DNA of 64,000 bases from Shewanella hafniensis (GCF_019655335.1 NZ_BPFD01000007.1:1-64000), one strand, 5' to 3'; shown: positions 16,890 through 27,120, counted from the first letter of the stretch. The notes: a model not told the origin generated them from the letters alone. Numbers and translations: made by a program.

Positions 16890-18815
16890 TTGAGTCTGGT
16901 TCGTATCAATAGTGGCTCTTTAGCCTATGGTTACACTCCGTTGTTACAAAAAGCGGATTTTACTATTCAACGCGGCGAGCGCGTGTGTATTGTTGGCCGT
17001 AATGGTGCCGGCAAGTCGAGTTTATTAAAAGTGTTATCTGGTGATGTACTGTTGGATGAAGGCGAATTCAACATCGCTGGTAATGTGACCGTTAGCCGTC
17101 TGCAACAAGATCCGCCAAAGGCTGAGCAAGGCACGGTATACGCGTATATTGCTGCGGGATTAAAGGAAGTGGGCGAGGCGCTTGAGCGTTATCATCAATT
17201 GTCCCACGATGTGGCCCATGCCGATCCAGAGCAAATGGATCGTATGCTAAATGAGATGCAAGGTCTGCAAGAAACCTTAGACCACTATAATGGATGGCAG
17301 TTAGATTCTCGCATCCAACAAAACTGCGAGTTGTTAGGTCTCGATCCTGACAAATCCTTGAGCGAGTTATCGGGTGGTTGGCAGCGTAAAGTGGCGTTAG
17401 CCAGAGCACTGGTGAGCGAGCCAGATCTGTTGTTACTTGATGAACCGACCAACCATTTAGACATAGACACTATCGAGTGGCTTGAAAAGTTTTTACTCGA
17501 TTATCAAGGCGCTATCGTCTTTATCAGCCACGATAGGGGCTTTATTGCCCGTATGGCGACGCGGATTGTCGATTTAGACCGTGGTGTGGTGACCTCATGG
17601 CCGGGCAACTATCAAATGTATCTTGATGGTAAGCAAGAATGGTTGCGCGTCGAAGCCGAGAAAAATGCCTTGTTTGACAAGCGTCTCGCCGATGAAGAAG
17701 TGTGGATCCGTCAAGGCGTTAAAGCCAGACGTACCCGTAACGAAGGTCGAGTTCGCGCACTGAAGGCGCTACGTGAAGAGCGAAGTGAACGTCTGAATCG
17801 TCAAGGCAATGCTAAAATGGCAGTATCGGATACTGAACGTTCTGGTAAGTTAGTCTTTGATGTGACCGATCTTAACTTCAATCTGCCCGATAAAAATCTG
17901 GTTAAAAACTTTAATACAACGGTTATCCGCGGTGACCGTATTGCGCTGATTGGGCCAAACGGTTGTGGTAAATCAACCTTGATCAAGCTGTTAATCGAGA
18001 AGCTGCAACCGCAATCGGGCGAAATTAAAGTCGGTACTAAGCTCGAAATCGCTTATTTCGACCAATATCGTGAAGCGTTAGATCCTGAGCAAACCGTTGA
18101 AGATAACGTTGGTGAAGGTAAAAAGACCATCACGATCAATGGTCAAGACCGCCACATTTTAAGTTATTTGCAAGACTTCTTGTTCTCGCCTATGCGCGCC
18201 AGAACGCCAGTGAAAGCGCTGTCGGGTGGTGAAAAGAACCGTTTGTTATTGGCTAAGTTATTAATTCGCCCTGCAAACTTAATCATTCTCGATGAGCCAA
18301 CTAACGATCTTGATATTGAGACCTTAGAATTGCTAGAGTCGTTGCTCACTGAATACCAAGGTACGTTGTTGCTAGTGAGCCATGATAGGGCATTTATCGA
18401 CAATACTGTGACCAGTAGCTGGTGGTATGCGGGTAATGGCCATTGGAGCGAGTATGTAGGTGGTTATCAAGATGCCGTGAACCAAGGGGCAAAGTTTTAT
18501 TCTGAGGAACCTAGTTCACAAAAGGCGGTCGAAGCTCCTGCGGTTGAAACTAAACCCGTTGAAGTTAAAACTGCAGAACCTGTGAAAACGGTAAAAAAAC
18601 TGTCGTATAAGCTACAGCGTGAATTAGAGTCACTACCTAATGTGATGGAGCAATTGGAGGCAGAAATTCTCGCATTGCAGACCACTATTGGACATTCAGA
18701 CTTTTATAGTCAGGCGCAGGATAAAGTCAATCAGGTATTGAGTCAGTTGGCTGATAAAGAAAAGCAATTGGAAGTTTGCTTCGAGCGTTGGGAAGAGCTT
18801 GAGTCACTGAAGTAA
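16890..18815 (+). CDS. uup: ABC-F ATPase Uup
   Basis: A 641-residue soluble tandem ABC ATPase without membrane domains. Start TTG 16890 (GGAG upstream) gives MSLVRINSGSLAYGYTPLL, matching the family start. First domain: Walker A VGRNGAGKSS near 36, signature LSGGWQRK near 160, Walker B LLLDEPTNHLD. Second domain: GPNGCGKST near 353, LSGGEKNR near 443, IILDEPTNDLD. A C-terminal coiled coil (about 570-641) binds DNA or ribosomes in E. coli Uup. ABC-F proteins act on ribosomes; Uup loss raises transposon excision and affects ribosome function. It is last in the rlmL operon. Confidence 0.95.
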   Translation: MSLVRINSGSLAYGYTPLLQKADFTIQRGERVCIVGRNGAGKSSLLKVLSGDVLLDEGEFNIAGNVTVSRLQQDPPKAEQGTVYAYIAAGLKEVGEALERYHQLSHDVAHADPEQMDRMLNEMQGLQETLDHYNGWQLDSRIQQNCELLGLDPDKSLSELSGGWQRKVALARALVSEPDLLLLDEPTNHLDIDTIEWLEKFLLDYQGAIVFISHDRGFIARMATRIVDLDRGVVTSWPGNYQMYLDGKQEWLRVEAEKNALFDKRLADEEVWIRQGVKARRTRNEGRVRALKALREERSERLNRQGNAKMAVSDTERSGKLVFDVTDLNFNLPDKNLVKNFNTTVIRGDRIALIGPNGCGKSTLIKLLIEKLQPQSGEIKVGTKLEIAYFDQYREALDPEQTVEDNVGEGKKTITINGQDRHILSYLQDFLFSPMRARTPVKALSGGEKNRLLLAKLLIRPANLIILDEPTNDLDIETLELLESLLTEYQGTLLLVSHDRAFIDNTVTSSWWYAGNGHWSEYVGGYQDAVNQGAKFYSEEPSSQKAVEAPAVETKPVEVKTAEPVKTVKKLSYKLQRELESLPNVMEQLEAEILALQTTIGHSDFYSQAQDKVNQVLSQLADKEKQLEVCFERWEELESLK

Positions 18816-18843
18816 ACCAATAATAAAAATGGGAATAGAATTA

Positions 18844-20685
18844 ATGAAGTCAAAGTTGGATAAAGCCCTTTCCTTGGTTGCCTTAGGTGTCCTTGGTGTA
18901 TTAAACAGTGCCCATGCTGCACCTGTCTACGAGATTGTTAATCTTGATGATTATGATCTGCCACTTTCTGATAGCTTCAAAGGAACTCGTAATGGTTATG
19001 CGTTAGGTGTTAACGCCAACGACGAGTTAGTCGGTATCATCAAAGGTAAGAAAAAACTCAGCAGTTCAGATGTCGAAGGCGGTGTGATTGATGTTGCCGA
19101 TGGTATCGCACCGGAAGAAACCATTACGTATTCGATAGATAAACCCATCATTGCCAATAACTTTGCTTTTGTTGCCAAGCACAACGATGCATCTAACCCT
19201 TGGTTACCCACTTTTGACAGCATTAATGGCACGACAGATCCAAGCAATACCCAGGTGATTAATTCAGTTGATACCTTTTATTACGGTATTAATGATGCGG
19301 GTATTAAAGTCGGTGCAATGACTGCGAGTGAAAAGAAAATCCCGAACGAAGCAACCACTGATAAAGACGATGACTACTGGTATTACCGCGACTATGAGAT
19401 GCGCGGTGTGGTTAAAAATGGTGACGCTGAAATTGATTTACCACCGCCGTATCATACATTTGTCAATCCTGATAGCACTAACGCCATAAAAGAGGTTAAG
19501 TTAGGGGGATGGTCTTCAGCTACAGCCATTAATAACAATAACTTAGTGGCTGGCTACGCCAGTACTGCTATCAGTAAATTCGGTAGTGATCGTGTTAATG
19601 AATGTATAAAGACAGCTAGTACTTTGCCGTTGGATGTTTGCGTGCAACGTGAACAATACCCAAATGCAACGGGTACGCGCAATATTCAGTATCAGACCCG
19701 TGCTTATGTATGGCAAATCGATAATGGTGTTGCTACTGGGACTGAGTTACCTCTGGGGCTGACTCCTGCGACTGATAATACCTTTACCGCTCAAGCACTG
19801 GGTTTGAATGATAATGGCGTCGTAGTGGGTCGCTCACATGTTTATCGTGACGGTGATACTAAAAATTTCCGTCAAGATGCCGCTTATTGGGCTAAAGATA
19901 CTGAAGGTAAATACCAATACCATTGGATCCCTATGGGAGATTCAATAGAGAATTCAATTGCTTATGCTGTAAATGATAATGGTATTGTTGTAGGAAGCTA
20001 CCGCAGTTACATCCAAGGTTATTTGCGCGACAAGTTTTTCTATTTTGATACGAATCAAGCTGATGCAACAATAGTAACCCCGAATGATTTCGCCGCTTCT
20101 ACAACGGATCTTTCGAGTAAACCGAAGAGTATCAACAATAAAGGCCAAGTTGTAGGTTATATTGAGACAACATACGATAAAGAAAAACCCCGTCCTAAAG
20201 CCGGTTTCCTGTATGAGAAATCAACTGGTGAGTTTAGCAATCTTAATAAGTTGTTGACCTGCGAATCTAAAGGCTATGAAAAAGCCAGCGATGGTAGCTG
20301 GGCACGTCATCAAGTCGAAGTGCGTGACGGTTCGGGTAAAACCTTCACGTACAATGCCGATATTATTGTGGTCGAAGGGACGAGTATTAACGAAGAAGGC
20401 ACTATTGTAGGGACGGCGTTTATCCGTAAACCTTCTTATCAATTTGATAAAGATGGCAACATAGTAATTGGCGAAAATGGTGAAGCACTATTTGAACTCA
20501 ATGGAAATGGTGATCCAGTAACTGCTTATGTTCCGCGTATGGTCGTGTTAAAACCGGCATCTAGCGGTGAAGCTTGTACTGTAGATGACAGCACTGATAC
20601 TGGCAATTATGAACGTCAAGGTGCAGCAACCCTAGCTTGGTTATTTGCCTTGCCATTAGTGTGGTTCCGTCGTCGAATTCGTTAA
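18844..20685 (+). CDS. DUF3466 family secreted/envelope protein with a GlyGly-CTERM-like tail
   Basis: A 613-residue protein with a signal peptide (MKSKLDKALSLVALGVLGVL, cleavage after AHA near residue 26). The body has repeated motifs of the form INDNGxVVG, ALGLNDNGVVVG, AVNDNGIVVGSY and SINNKGQVVGY, spaced like beta-propeller or HAF-type extracellular repeats. The C-terminus is a hydrophobic helix flanked by glycine/alanine and arginines (GAATLAWLFALPLVWFRRR), resembling GlyGly-CTERM sorting tails processed by rhombosortases, though a clean GG is absent. Function is unknown. ATG 18844 is preferred over ATG 18829 because the signal peptide is then standard. A terminator follows. Confidence 0.75.
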   Translation: MKSKLDKALSLVALGVLGVLNSAHAAPVYEIVNLDDYDLPLSDSFKGTRNGYALGVNANDELVGIIKGKKKLSSSDVEGGVIDVADGIAPEETITYSIDKPIIANNFAFVAKHNDASNPWLPTFDSINGTTDPSNTQVINSVDTFYYGINDAGIKVGAMTASEKKIPNEATTDKDDDYWYYRDYEMRGVVKNGDAEIDLPPPYHTFVNPDSTNAIKEVKLGGWSSATAINNNNLVAGYASTAISKFGSDRVNECIKTASTLPLDVCVQREQYPNATGTRNIQYQTRAYVWQIDNGVATGTELPLGLTPATDNTFTAQALGLNDNGVVVGRSHVYRDGDTKNFRQDAAYWAKDTEGKYQYHWIPMGDSIENSIAYAVNDNGIVVGSYRSYIQGYLRDKFFYFDTNQADATIVTPNDFAASTTDLSSKPKSINNKGQVVGYIETTYDKEKPRPKAGFLYEKSTGEFSNLNKLLTCESKGYEKASDGSWARHQVEVRDGSGKTFTYNADIIVVEGTSINEEGTIVGTAFIRKPSYQFDKDGNIVIGENGEALFELNGNGDPVTAYVPRMVVLKPASSGEACTVDDSTDTGNYERQGAATLAWLFALPLVWFRRRIR

Positions 20686-20710
20686 GTTTTAAGCTTCAAT
20701 TCAGACTTAA

Positions 20711-20742
20711 AAAATCGAGGCAAAATGCCTCGATTTTTTTTT
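20711..20742 (+). terminator. Terminator after the DUF3466 gene
   Basis: AAATCGAGGC / GCCTCGATTT stem with an AAAAT loop, followed by a long T-run. Confidence 0.9.
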
Positions 20743-20873
20743 AATCATGATCTCAATAGTTTAATAAATAGTCGATAAAATGGACGATTTTTTGATTGAT
20801 CTTGGCGTCAAAAAGCACTATTCCTATGTGTGAAGCTTTTGCTTCTATTTTATGTAGAACAGAGGACGCTTGC

Positions 20874-21050
20874 ATGAAAAGACAAAAACGAGATCGTTTA
20901 GACAGAGCTTTTTCAAAAGGATTCCAAGCTGGGGTTGGTGGACGCTCTAAGGAGCTCTGTCCATATGCAAATCTTGATTCGCGATCGCAGTGGTTAGGTG
21001 GTTGGCGTGAAGGTGTGGATGGCCGAGTTAATGGGCTATTTAATAAATAA
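20874..21050 (+). CDS. rmf: Ribosome modulation factor
   Basis: A 58-residue basic protein that dimerises 70S ribosomes into inactive 100S particles in stationary phase. It begins MKRQKRDRLDRAFSKGFQAG and contains GRSKELCPYANLDSRSQWLG and WREGVDGRV, the family signature. GAGGA precedes ATG 20874; the frame stays open upstream but only this start matches the family. It lies beside fabA, as in E. coli, pointing toward it. Its own terminator follows. Confidence 0.96.
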   Translation: MKRQKRDRLDRAFSKGFQAGVGGRSKELCPYANLDSRSQWLGGWREGVDGRVNGLFNK

Positions 21051-21101
21051 TTGAGTTTTACCTCACTAATTAAATAGCCCAGAATAAGTAATGCAGCATA
21101 T

Positions 21102-21127
21102 TGCCCTCAGATGAGGGCATTTTTATA
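21102..21127 (+). terminator. Terminator after rmf
   Basis: TGCCCTC / GAGGGCA stem with a four-base loop and TTTTTAT. Confidence 0.75.
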
Positions 21128-21168
21128 TCTGCAGTACTTATATCTTCAGTGTTTTGGAGTAAGGCGGA

Positions 21169-21684
21169 TTAGAATGTAGAGGTATCGCTAAAGACACCGA
21201 CTTTAAGATCGGTTGCACTGTAGATCTGACGGCCATCCACTTCAAGAATTGCATCGGCAATGCCCATTACCAGTTTACGGTGAATAGTACGCTTGATATT
21301 GAGCTTGTAAGTGACTTTCTTCGCGCCAGGTAATACTTGGCCAGTAAACTTCACTTCACCGACACCTAGTGCACGCCCTTTACCTTCAGCGCCTTCCCAG
21401 CCTAAATAGAAGCCAACGAGCTGCCACATGGCATCTAGGCCTAAACAGCCTGGCATCACAGGATCGGTAATGAAGTGGCAGTCGAAAAACCATAAGTCTG
21501 GATTAATATCGAGTTCAGCGACAATTTCACCTTTGCCAAACTCGCCGCCATTATCATTGATAGTGACGATTCTATCTATCATCAGCATGTTATCGACAGG
21601 TAGACGAGGTGAGTTTGGACCAAATAATTTCCCATGGCCACAGGCGATGAGTTCTTCTTTATTGAAACTGTTTGCTTTATTCAT
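21169..21684 (-). CDS. fabA: Beta-hydroxydecanoyl-ACP dehydratase/isomerase FabA
   Basis: The enzyme that dehydrates 3-hydroxydecanoyl-ACP and isomerises trans-2 to cis-3-decenoyl-ACP, committing carbon to unsaturated fatty acids. The 171-residue hot-dog protein carries catalytic His70 in [12 protein letters not shown] and Asp84 in [12 protein letters not shown]. The [17 protein letters not shown] and DLKVGVF segments are nearly invariant. Start ATG 21684 has GGAG upstream; longer starts are not conserved. The promoter contains FadR- and FabR-like sites in the same arrangement as E. coli fabA. Confidence 0.97.
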   Translation of the reverse strand: MNKANSFNKEELIACGHGKLFGPNSPRLPVDNMLMIDRIVTINDNGGEFGKGEIVAELDINPDLWFFDCHFITDPVMPGCLGLDAMWQLVGFYLGWEGAEGKGRALGVGEVKFTGQVLPGAKKVTYKLNIKRTIHRKLVMGIADAILEVDGRQIYSATDLKVGVFSDTSTF

Positions 21685-21715
21685 TGTTTTACTACTCCAG
21701 CAATAAGAGCCGCCA

Positions 21716-21744
21716 AGATTAGCGAACACGTGTAAGCTAAACAA
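21716..21744 (-). promoter_or_regulatory. fabA promoter with FabR-like operator in the spacer
   Basis: On the minus strand TTGTTT (21739-21744), a 17-base spacer and TAATCT (21716-21721). The spacer overlaps AGCTTACACGTGTTCGCT (21721-21738), which closely resembles the FabR operator of E. coli fabA as I recall it. FabR represses fabA when unsaturated acyl groups are plentiful. Confidence 0.7.
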
Positions 21745-21756
21745 CTCCGATCAGCT
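21740..21756 (-). promoter_or_regulatory. FadR-like activator site of fabA
   Basis: AGCTGATCGGAGTTGTT on the minus strand matches the FadR consensus AACTGGTCNGACCAGTT at about 12 of 16 positions. It sits at the -35 edge, as in E. coli, where FadR activates fabA in the absence of long-chain acyl-CoA. Confidence 0.6.
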
Positions 21757-21758
21757 AA

Positions 21759-23492
21759 TTAGCGGCGAAAAAATCCCAATTTTGCGAGCAATCTTGTGAT
21801 TAGACCGATTTCCTCCTCTCCATTTCCTGCGAGCTTATCTAATCGTTCCTGTACGAGGCCGTATAATGAATCATGAGGGAAATCATTATCTTCATCGGCA
21901 ACACCCGCGGGCATTTGCATTAATAGCTCTACAGCCTGATCCATATGCTCAATGGCATAGATATGAAACAGTCCTTTGCCTACAGCTGTAATCACTTTGG
22001 GATTAAGATTTAGCTGTAGTACGTTCGACTTTGGCATGATAACGCCTTGTTCTCCGGTAAGTCCGCGGCGCTCACACAGATTAAAAAAGCCTTCAATCTT
22101 CTCGTTGATGCCACCAATCGCTTGCACATTACCAAATTGATCCAATGCGCCGGTAATCGCCAGTGATTGAATAATGGGTTGTTCGGCAATCGCTGACATC
22201 AAACAACAGTACTCTGCGAGTGATGCGCTATCACCATCAATTTCTTGATAGGATTGCTCGAAAACGATATTGGCATTTAGGTGTAATGGTGCATCTCGCC
22301 CAAAGATACGGTACAAGCAGGCAGAAAGGATCATCATTCCTTTGGCATGTATATTGCCACCAAGTTCAGATTTTCTTTCAATATCGGCCACTTCACCATC
22401 ACCGTAGTGAACTGATGCCGTGATCCGTGCTGGTTCACCATAGCTATAATCGATAGCATCAATCACAGTTAAGCCATTGATCTGGCCTACCATAGCACCC
22501 GAAGTTGGCAGATTTATGAAGTTGTCATCGAAGCTTTGACCTGAATACTCTTCCGAGCTGTTATGACGATAGTTGGCTTGGGCTAACGCGAGCTCAATAC
22601 TGCTCGCATTGATACTCGGTTTACCACAATAGGCTTTAGCTTGCACCATAAGCTGAGCAAACTCGAGCGTAGCTAAACTAAGGCGGCGTTGATGTTCGGT
22701 TAACCGTGCACTATAGCAAAAGAGTGGCGCTAGGCTGGATTGCTCTAGAGTGACGTCAACACTTTTAGCAACCGCTTGCAGCCATGCAACATACTGTGAC
22801 TCTGTATAACGAACCAAGTCGATTTCGCTAGCGAGTTCTGCTAGTAGGGTAAAGTGACGTTGAAATTGCCAATCCTCAGTTCTGACTTGGCTATAAATCA
22901 TTCCTGCACCGATAAGGACAATTTTACAATTGAGCGGGATAGGACTTAAGTTATTGCTAATCTGATACGCTTTATGGGTGAGGATTTGCATCACTAATTC
23001 CCATAAACCTTCACGTTTCCACAGTGACTCGGCGCAAATAAATACATAATGACATTCGGCCAGAGCACCAGCTTGATACTGGCTTGTTGTTCCTGTTTGT
23101 GCCATACGGCCAATGAGGTCTACACGGCGAATATTACCACTGAGGTAGCGATAGCGAGTCGTTTTTTCGGCAATACTGACCTGATTTTCCTGTGGTTTAT
23201 CGGACTGCCACTGAAATGTTACCGCCTTATTAATCGGACGTGTCGGCACTAAATACGCAGGGGATAGAGGTGCTAGGCTATCGATACAAGCTTTGATGAT
23301 TAACTGGCGGTCAATACTCGGGAAATCGGCTAAATATAAGTGCTGATCGACAATAGCTTGGTGGAGTTTAAACGCATCCACAGCACGCTCTTGTCCTAAG
23401 AGTAATGCGCTTAGATTGTCAGCCGTTTCGGGAAGGGTTGGCAGGCTAAATTCAGGTGCGAGTGAAGACGTGGGTATCAAGAGTGAATTCAT
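21759..23492 (-). CDS. Lon-related protease LonH (YcbZ-type)
   Basis: A 577-residue Lon-type protease lacking the usual AAA+ ATPase core. The C-terminal protease domain has the serine motif DGDSASLAE (Ser near 422) and the lysine motif GGINEKIEG (Lys near 465), the Lon Ser-Lys dyad. The upstream stretch [20 protein letters not shown] is characteristic of YcbZ/LonB-like proteins. The N-terminal 330 residues are a degenerate helical/ATPase-like region without a clear Walker A. Start ATG 23492 is chosen; an ATG at 23531 would add 13 residues. It lies next to fabA as in E. coli, with its stop 75 bases before the fabA start. Confidence 0.9.
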   Translation of the reverse strand: MNSLLIPTSSLAPEFSLPTLPETADNLSALLLGQERAVDAFKLHQAIVDQHLYLADFPSIDRQLIIKACIDSLAPLSPAYLVPTRPINKAVTFQWQSDKPQENQVSIAEKTTRYRYLSGNIRRVDLIGRMAQTGTTSQYQAGALAECHYVFICAESLWKREGLWELVMQILTHKAYQISNNLSPIPLNCKIVLIGAGMIYSQVRTEDWQFQRHFTLLAELASEIDLVRYTESQYVAWLQAVAKSVDVTLEQSSLAPLFCYSARLTEHQRRLSLATLEFAQLMVQAKAYCGKPSINASSIELALAQANYRHNSSEEYSGQSFDDNFINLPTSGAMVGQINGLTVIDAIDYSYGEPARITASVHYGDGEVADIERKSELGGNIHAKGMMILSACLYRIFGRDAPLHLNANIVFEQSYQEIDGDSASLAEYCCLMSAIAEQPIIQSLAITGALDQFGNVQAIGGINEKIEGFFNLCERRGLTGEQGVIMPKSNVLQLNLNPKVITAVGKGLFHIYAIEHMDQAVELLMQMPAGVADEDNDFPHDSLYGLVQERLDKLAGNGEEEIGLITRLLAKLGFFRR

Positions 23493-23673
23493 ATAAGCAT
23501 TTACCGTGAAAAGTTGCAGTGATTTTACCATACCAAGACGACAAGTCTCTCACTGTATAGGTGTTTTTACGTCTGTTTACTCGATTATTCGTTGAAACTG
23601 GCAATGTATTTGTTGTAAAAAACATCGGGGTGAACATAAGTTGAGCATTTGACTCGATATTTAAAAATTGAGG

Positions 23674-23702
23674 TTTACAAGTTAGCGGTATACTTATATT
23701 AT
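23674..23702 (+). promoter_or_regulatory. Promoter of tRNA-Ser copy 1
   Basis: TTTACA, 17-base spacer, TATTAT, ending 11 bases before the tRNA. The same boxes and spacing precede copies 2 and 3. Confidence 0.75.
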
Positions 23703-23713
23703 TTTCGGCGTTC

Positions 23714-23804
23714 GGAGGGGTGGCAGAGTGGTTTAATGCACCGGTCTTGAAAACCGGCGTGGGTTTATAGCCCACCCAGGGTTCAAATCCCTGCTCCTCC
23801 GCCA
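23714..23804 (+). tRNA. tRNA-Ser (UGA), copy 1
   Basis: A 91-base class II tRNA with long variable arm (GTGGGTTTATAGCCCAC), anticodon TGA in CTTGAAA, T loop TTCAAAT and encoded GCCA end. Identical to copies 2 and 3. Confidence 0.97.
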
Positions 23805-24235
23805 TATTTAGTCAAAAAGCCGCTAAGCAATTAGCGGCTTTTTGCATTCATAAAGTTTGAACCCTTGGGTTCCTGATTTGAAGTGCAGCTCCTGCGCCAT
23901 ATTCACGAGAAAGGCCATCAGTAATGATGGCCTTTTTTGTTTGTGTAATTTGAACCAAGGTTCCTCATTCTAAGTTCAGCTCCTCCGCCATATTTAGTCA
24001 AAAAGCCGCTAAGCAATTAGCGGCTTTTTGTATTTATACAGTTTGAACCTTTGGGTTCCTAATTTGAAGCGCAGCTCCTCTGCCATATTCACGAGAAAGG
24101 CCATCAGTAATGATGGCCTTTTTTGTTTGTAATTTGAACCAAGGTTCCTCATTCTAAGCGCAGCTCCTGCGCCATATTCACGAGATAGGCTATCAGCAAT
24201 GGTGGCCTTTTTTGTTTGTGCAATTTGAATCCCAT
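23805..24235 (+). repeat. Array of tRNA-Ser 3'-end relics with hairpins
   Basis: A terminator hairpin AAAAAGCCGC / GCGGCTTTTT (about 23815-23845) is followed by four units of about 90 bases. Each begins with a decayed T arm (TTTGAACC..GGTTCC), continues with CAGCTCCTGCGCCATATT like the tRNA 3' end, and ends in a hairpin plus T-run (either GGCCATC / GATGGCC or the GCCGC / GCGGC type). They look like truncated duplicates of tRNA-Ser plus its terminator. Confidence 0.8.
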
Positions 24236-24450
24236 GTTTTCATTCAAAGCTGCGTTACTGTGGCTGATTAGCGGCATTTTAGTCCGCTCTTTCTATTTAT
24301 GGTCTACACTCAAATCCGTGGCCAACTTAATGGTTTTTATGGCCTTTAAAATTTGCACTAGGATGGTGCGACGTATGATTCTCGACAATCTTGGGTCATA
24401 CGGCCGAGCAATTCTCCCATCTGGGTGACTTATTTTAAGTAGAGAAAGCT
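24236..24450. other. Region upstream of the chemoreceptor gene
   Basis: No gene is supported. A 70-codon frame here lacks a ribosome binding site and has arbitrary composition. I see no clear sigma-28 promoter. Confidence 0.4.
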
Positions 24451-26448
24451 ATGTGGTTACCAACACGTATTTCGCAGCGCCTCACTATGGGCAGCATAGT
24501 ACTGCTTTTACTGACCGGACTCGCCGTTTTTGGTGTGATGTCACTGAGGGGGCAACCTAGAGTAGTGGCGGCGAGTCAGGAGTTAATTGAGCAAACCGGT
24601 AGCAGTATCGTGAGGCAACTCGCACTTAAGCTTGCCAGCATTGAGGGTATTACTTTAAGCCTTGCACGCCTTGCAGAAGTGCTACCCCACGAGCAAGCTC
24701 TTTATCTTAATTCCTTACCTAATCTAATTGATAACAATGGCGATCTCACTATCGCAGGTGGTGGGATCTGGCCAGAGCCAGATAAATTTGTCGCTGGCAG
24801 CATCCGTCACAGTTTTTTCTGGGCCCGTAGTAGCGATAATTTACTGGCTTATTCCGATGACTATAATGCGCAATCTGGCCCTGGCTATCACAATGATCCT
24901 TGGTATACAGGGGCACGCACGAGTTCAGTATCCCAGTGCCTATGGTCTGAAGCCTATCAGGATACCGTGACGAAAGTGGCGATGGTGACATGCAGTGTGC
25001 CATATCGTCTGACGGGGACATTTGCTGGGGTCGCAACAATAGATTTAAAACTTGATGATTTAGCAAAATTTCTAACAGAACATGGCAATGTGACTGACGG
25101 CTATGCTTTCGCTTTAGATAAAGCGGGCAATATCTTGCATTTTCCTGAAGCGAATAAGTCCGACATTATGCTGCGCTTTACCGATCTCGTCGGGCAGTTA
25201 CCTTGGCTTGCCCCCGTTGAAGCTGCGCTTAAACAAACCTCAATTAATAACGTAATTTCCGTGAGTTTAGATAAGGATGGAAGACTCAATCAGGCGAGCG
25301 AGGTAAGCCTTTTTGTGATGCCTGATACCGGATGGGTGATTGGTCTTGTGACGCCAAAGACCCGAGTCACAGGGCTTGCCCGTGAGCTGACCTTTGATAT
25401 TTTGTTGTTTTTATTACCCTTGCTCGCCATTTTACTTTATTTGGCGTGGTTGTCGGGTAAAAAACTGTTGGCGCAGCTTGAGGAAACCACAGATCAAATT
25501 GCTTCCCTTGGGAGCGGTAATTTGGGCGCCAATGTCGAGCTGCAAATTCAGCGGGATGATGAAATTGGTGCTTTGCGTCGAGCTGTAAATACCTATGCGG
25601 GTACACTGAGGGCGATGCTAGATTTGATCACCCAAGAGGCGAAGAAAGTTCAGTTTGAGGCAACGCAATTAAGTGGTCTGAGCCATAGGTTAGCCCAACG
25701 TGCAGAACAGCAGCGGCTTGAGAGTGCGCAACTCGCCGCGGCGATAACACAAATGTCGTCAAGCGCGATGGAAGTGGCGAATAACACTAACGATTGTGCT
25801 GCAACGGCGCAATCCTCTTTAATTGTGGTGCGGGAAGGGCAAACCCGAGTGGCATCCAGCAATGCTTCGATTGAGGCATTAGCGGGGGAGATCACCAATG
25901 CGACCAAGGTGATATCCCTGTTGGCTCAAGATAGCCAGAAAGTGGGCGCCGTATTGGATGTGATCAAGGCGATTTCAGAGCAAACTAATCTGTTAGCGTT
26001 AAATGCGGCAATAGAAGCGGCAAGGGCGGGGGAACAGGGTCGCGGCTTTGCGGTTGTTGCCGATGAAGTGCGAATTCTTGCAGGGCGAACTCAAGATTCT
26101 GCCAATGAAATCAGTACCATGATTAATGCTTTGCAATCAGCATCTCGGCTTGCGGTACAAGCGATGAAAACGGGCGAGTCCCGCACTGTCCACGCAGTTG
26201 CTGAGGCTGAGGGAGCGGCCAGTTCTCTATCGAGTACTGTACAAAGTTTCGATGATATTTCGCAGCGAGCCCAGCAAATTGCTTTAGCTGCTCAGCAACA
26301 AAGCCAAGTGACTCAGGAGATCAATGAGTTGGCGGTGAGGATTAATAGCATTAGTGAAGATAACTCACTCGATGCGACCGCACTCGATGCGTTAAGCCTT
26401 GAAATGCAGAAACTATCCGACCGTTTAATCAATATTAATCGAGCTTAA
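24451..26448 (+). CDS. Methyl-accepting chemotaxis protein with periplasmic Cache-type sensor
   Basis: A 665-residue transmembrane chemoreceptor. TM1 is about residues 12-30, followed by a periplasmic sensor of about 270 residues containing [31 protein letters not shown] and [24 protein letters not shown], typical of a double Cache domain. TM2 is about 311-329 ([18 protein letters not shown]), then HAMP, then a helical signalling domain with the invariant tip [20 protein letters not shown] near 510-530. It should signal through CheW/CheA to the flagella. The ligand is unknown. No other chemotaxis genes are nearby, and it lies alone between two tRNA-Ser copies, which suggests insertion there. 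Confidence 0.93.
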   Translation: MWLPTRISQRLTMGSIVLLLLTGLAVFGVMSLRGQPRVVAASQELIEQTGSSIVRQLALKLASIEGITLSLARLAEVLPHEQALYLNSLPNLIDNNGDLTIAGGGIWPEPDKFVAGSIRHSFFWARSSDNLLAYSDDYNAQSGPGYHNDPWYTGARTSSVSQCLWSEAYQDTVTKVAMVTCSVPYRLTGTFAGVATIDLKLDDLAKFLTEHGNVTDGYAFALDKAGNILHFPEANKSDIMLRFTDLVGQLPWLAPVEAALKQTSINNVISVSLDKDGRLNQASEVSLFVMPDTGWVIGLVTPKTRVTGLARELTFDILLFLLPLLAILLYLAWLSGKKLLAQLEETTDQIASLGSGNLGANVELQIQRDDEIGALRRAVNTYAGTLRAMLDLITQEAKKVQFEATQLSGLSHRLAQRAEQQRLESAQLAAAITQMSSSAMEVANNTNDCAATAQSSLIVVREGQTRVASSNASIEALAGEITNATKVISLLAQDSQKVGAVLDVIKAISEQTNLLALNAAIEAARAGEQGRGFAVVADEVRILAGRTQDSANEISTMINALQSASRLAVQAMKTGESRTVHAVAEAEGAASSLSSTVQSFDDISQRAQQIALAAQQQSQVTQEINELAVRINSISEDNSLDATALDALSLEMQKLSDRLININRA

Positions 26449-26598
26449 GCCTAATATCCTGATAAAAAGTTATGTAGTGGATCGCCTTGTTAGTGGCGCT
26501 TTAACTGACCGGAAATTCAAAGCATAAGTCGAATTATGCGATTTTTTAAGCAAATTGGATGTAGATTGACCATGTGGATTGCTATTTTAAATTAAGAG

Positions 26599-26627
26599 TT
26601 TACAGCAGAGTAGGAGATAGCTATTAT
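26599..26627 (+). promoter_or_regulatory. Promoter of tRNA-Ser copy 2
   Basis: TTTACA, 17-base spacer, TATTAT. The downstream CTCGCTCGTTC is shared with copy 3, indicating that promoter and tRNA were duplicated together. Confidence 0.75.
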
Positions 26628-26638
26628 CTCGCTCGTTC

Positions 26639-26729
26639 GGAGGGGTGGCAGAGTGGTTTAATGCACCGGTCTTGAAAACCGGCGTGGGTTTATAGCCCAC
26701 CCAGGGTTCAAATCCCTGCTCCTCCGCCA
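26639..26729 (+). tRNA. tRNA-Ser (UGA), copy 2
   Basis: Identical 91-base class II tRNA with TGA anticodon and encoded CCA. Confidence 0.97.
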
Positions 26730-26990
26730 TATTTTACGAGAAAGGCCATCAGTAACGATGGCCTTTTTTGTTTGTGCAATTTGAACCAAGGTTCCTCATT
26801 CTAAGTTCAGCTCCTCCGCTATATTCACGAGAAAGGCCATCAGTAACGATGGCCTTTTTTGTTTGTGCAATTTGAACCAAGGTTCCTCATTCTAAGTTCA
26901 GCTCCTCCGCTATAATTCACGAAACAGGCCATCAGTAATGATGGCCTTTTTTGTTCGTGCAATTTGAACCAAGGTTTCTCACTCTCAGCC
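26730..26990 (+). repeat. tRNA-Ser 3'-end relics after copy 2
   Basis: The first hairpin is GGCCATC / GATGGCC plus T6. Two further units of about 90 bases follow, each with TTTGAACCAAGGTTCCTCAT, then CAGCTCCTCCGCTATA and the same hairpin. They belong to the same family as the units after copy 1. Confidence 0.8.
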
Positions 26991-27080
26991 ACAAGTTTTC
27001 TGTTTTTACTTTGAAACACGTTTTTTAATCAAAAATTGAATTTGAAATAACCAATTAACACGATTAAGTATAAATTTAAG

Positions 27081-27109
27081 TTTACAGTGGCAGTAGAGAT
27101 CGCTATTAT
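27081..27109 (+). promoter_or_regulatory. Promoter of tRNA-Ser copy 3
   Basis: TTTACA, 17-base spacer, TATTAT, followed by CTCGCTCGTTC. Confidence 0.75.
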
Positions 27110-27120
27110 CTCGCTCGTTC

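Noticed and set aside
23452..23805. Open frames antisense to tRNA-Ser (also at 27006-27212)
   Set aside because: They translate the reverse complement of the tRNA; the identical start of both proteins simply reflects the repeated tRNA.
24216..24428. A 70-codon open frame before the chemoreceptor gene
   Set aside because: It starts inside a tRNA-relic unit, has no ribosome binding site and no recognisable protein features.
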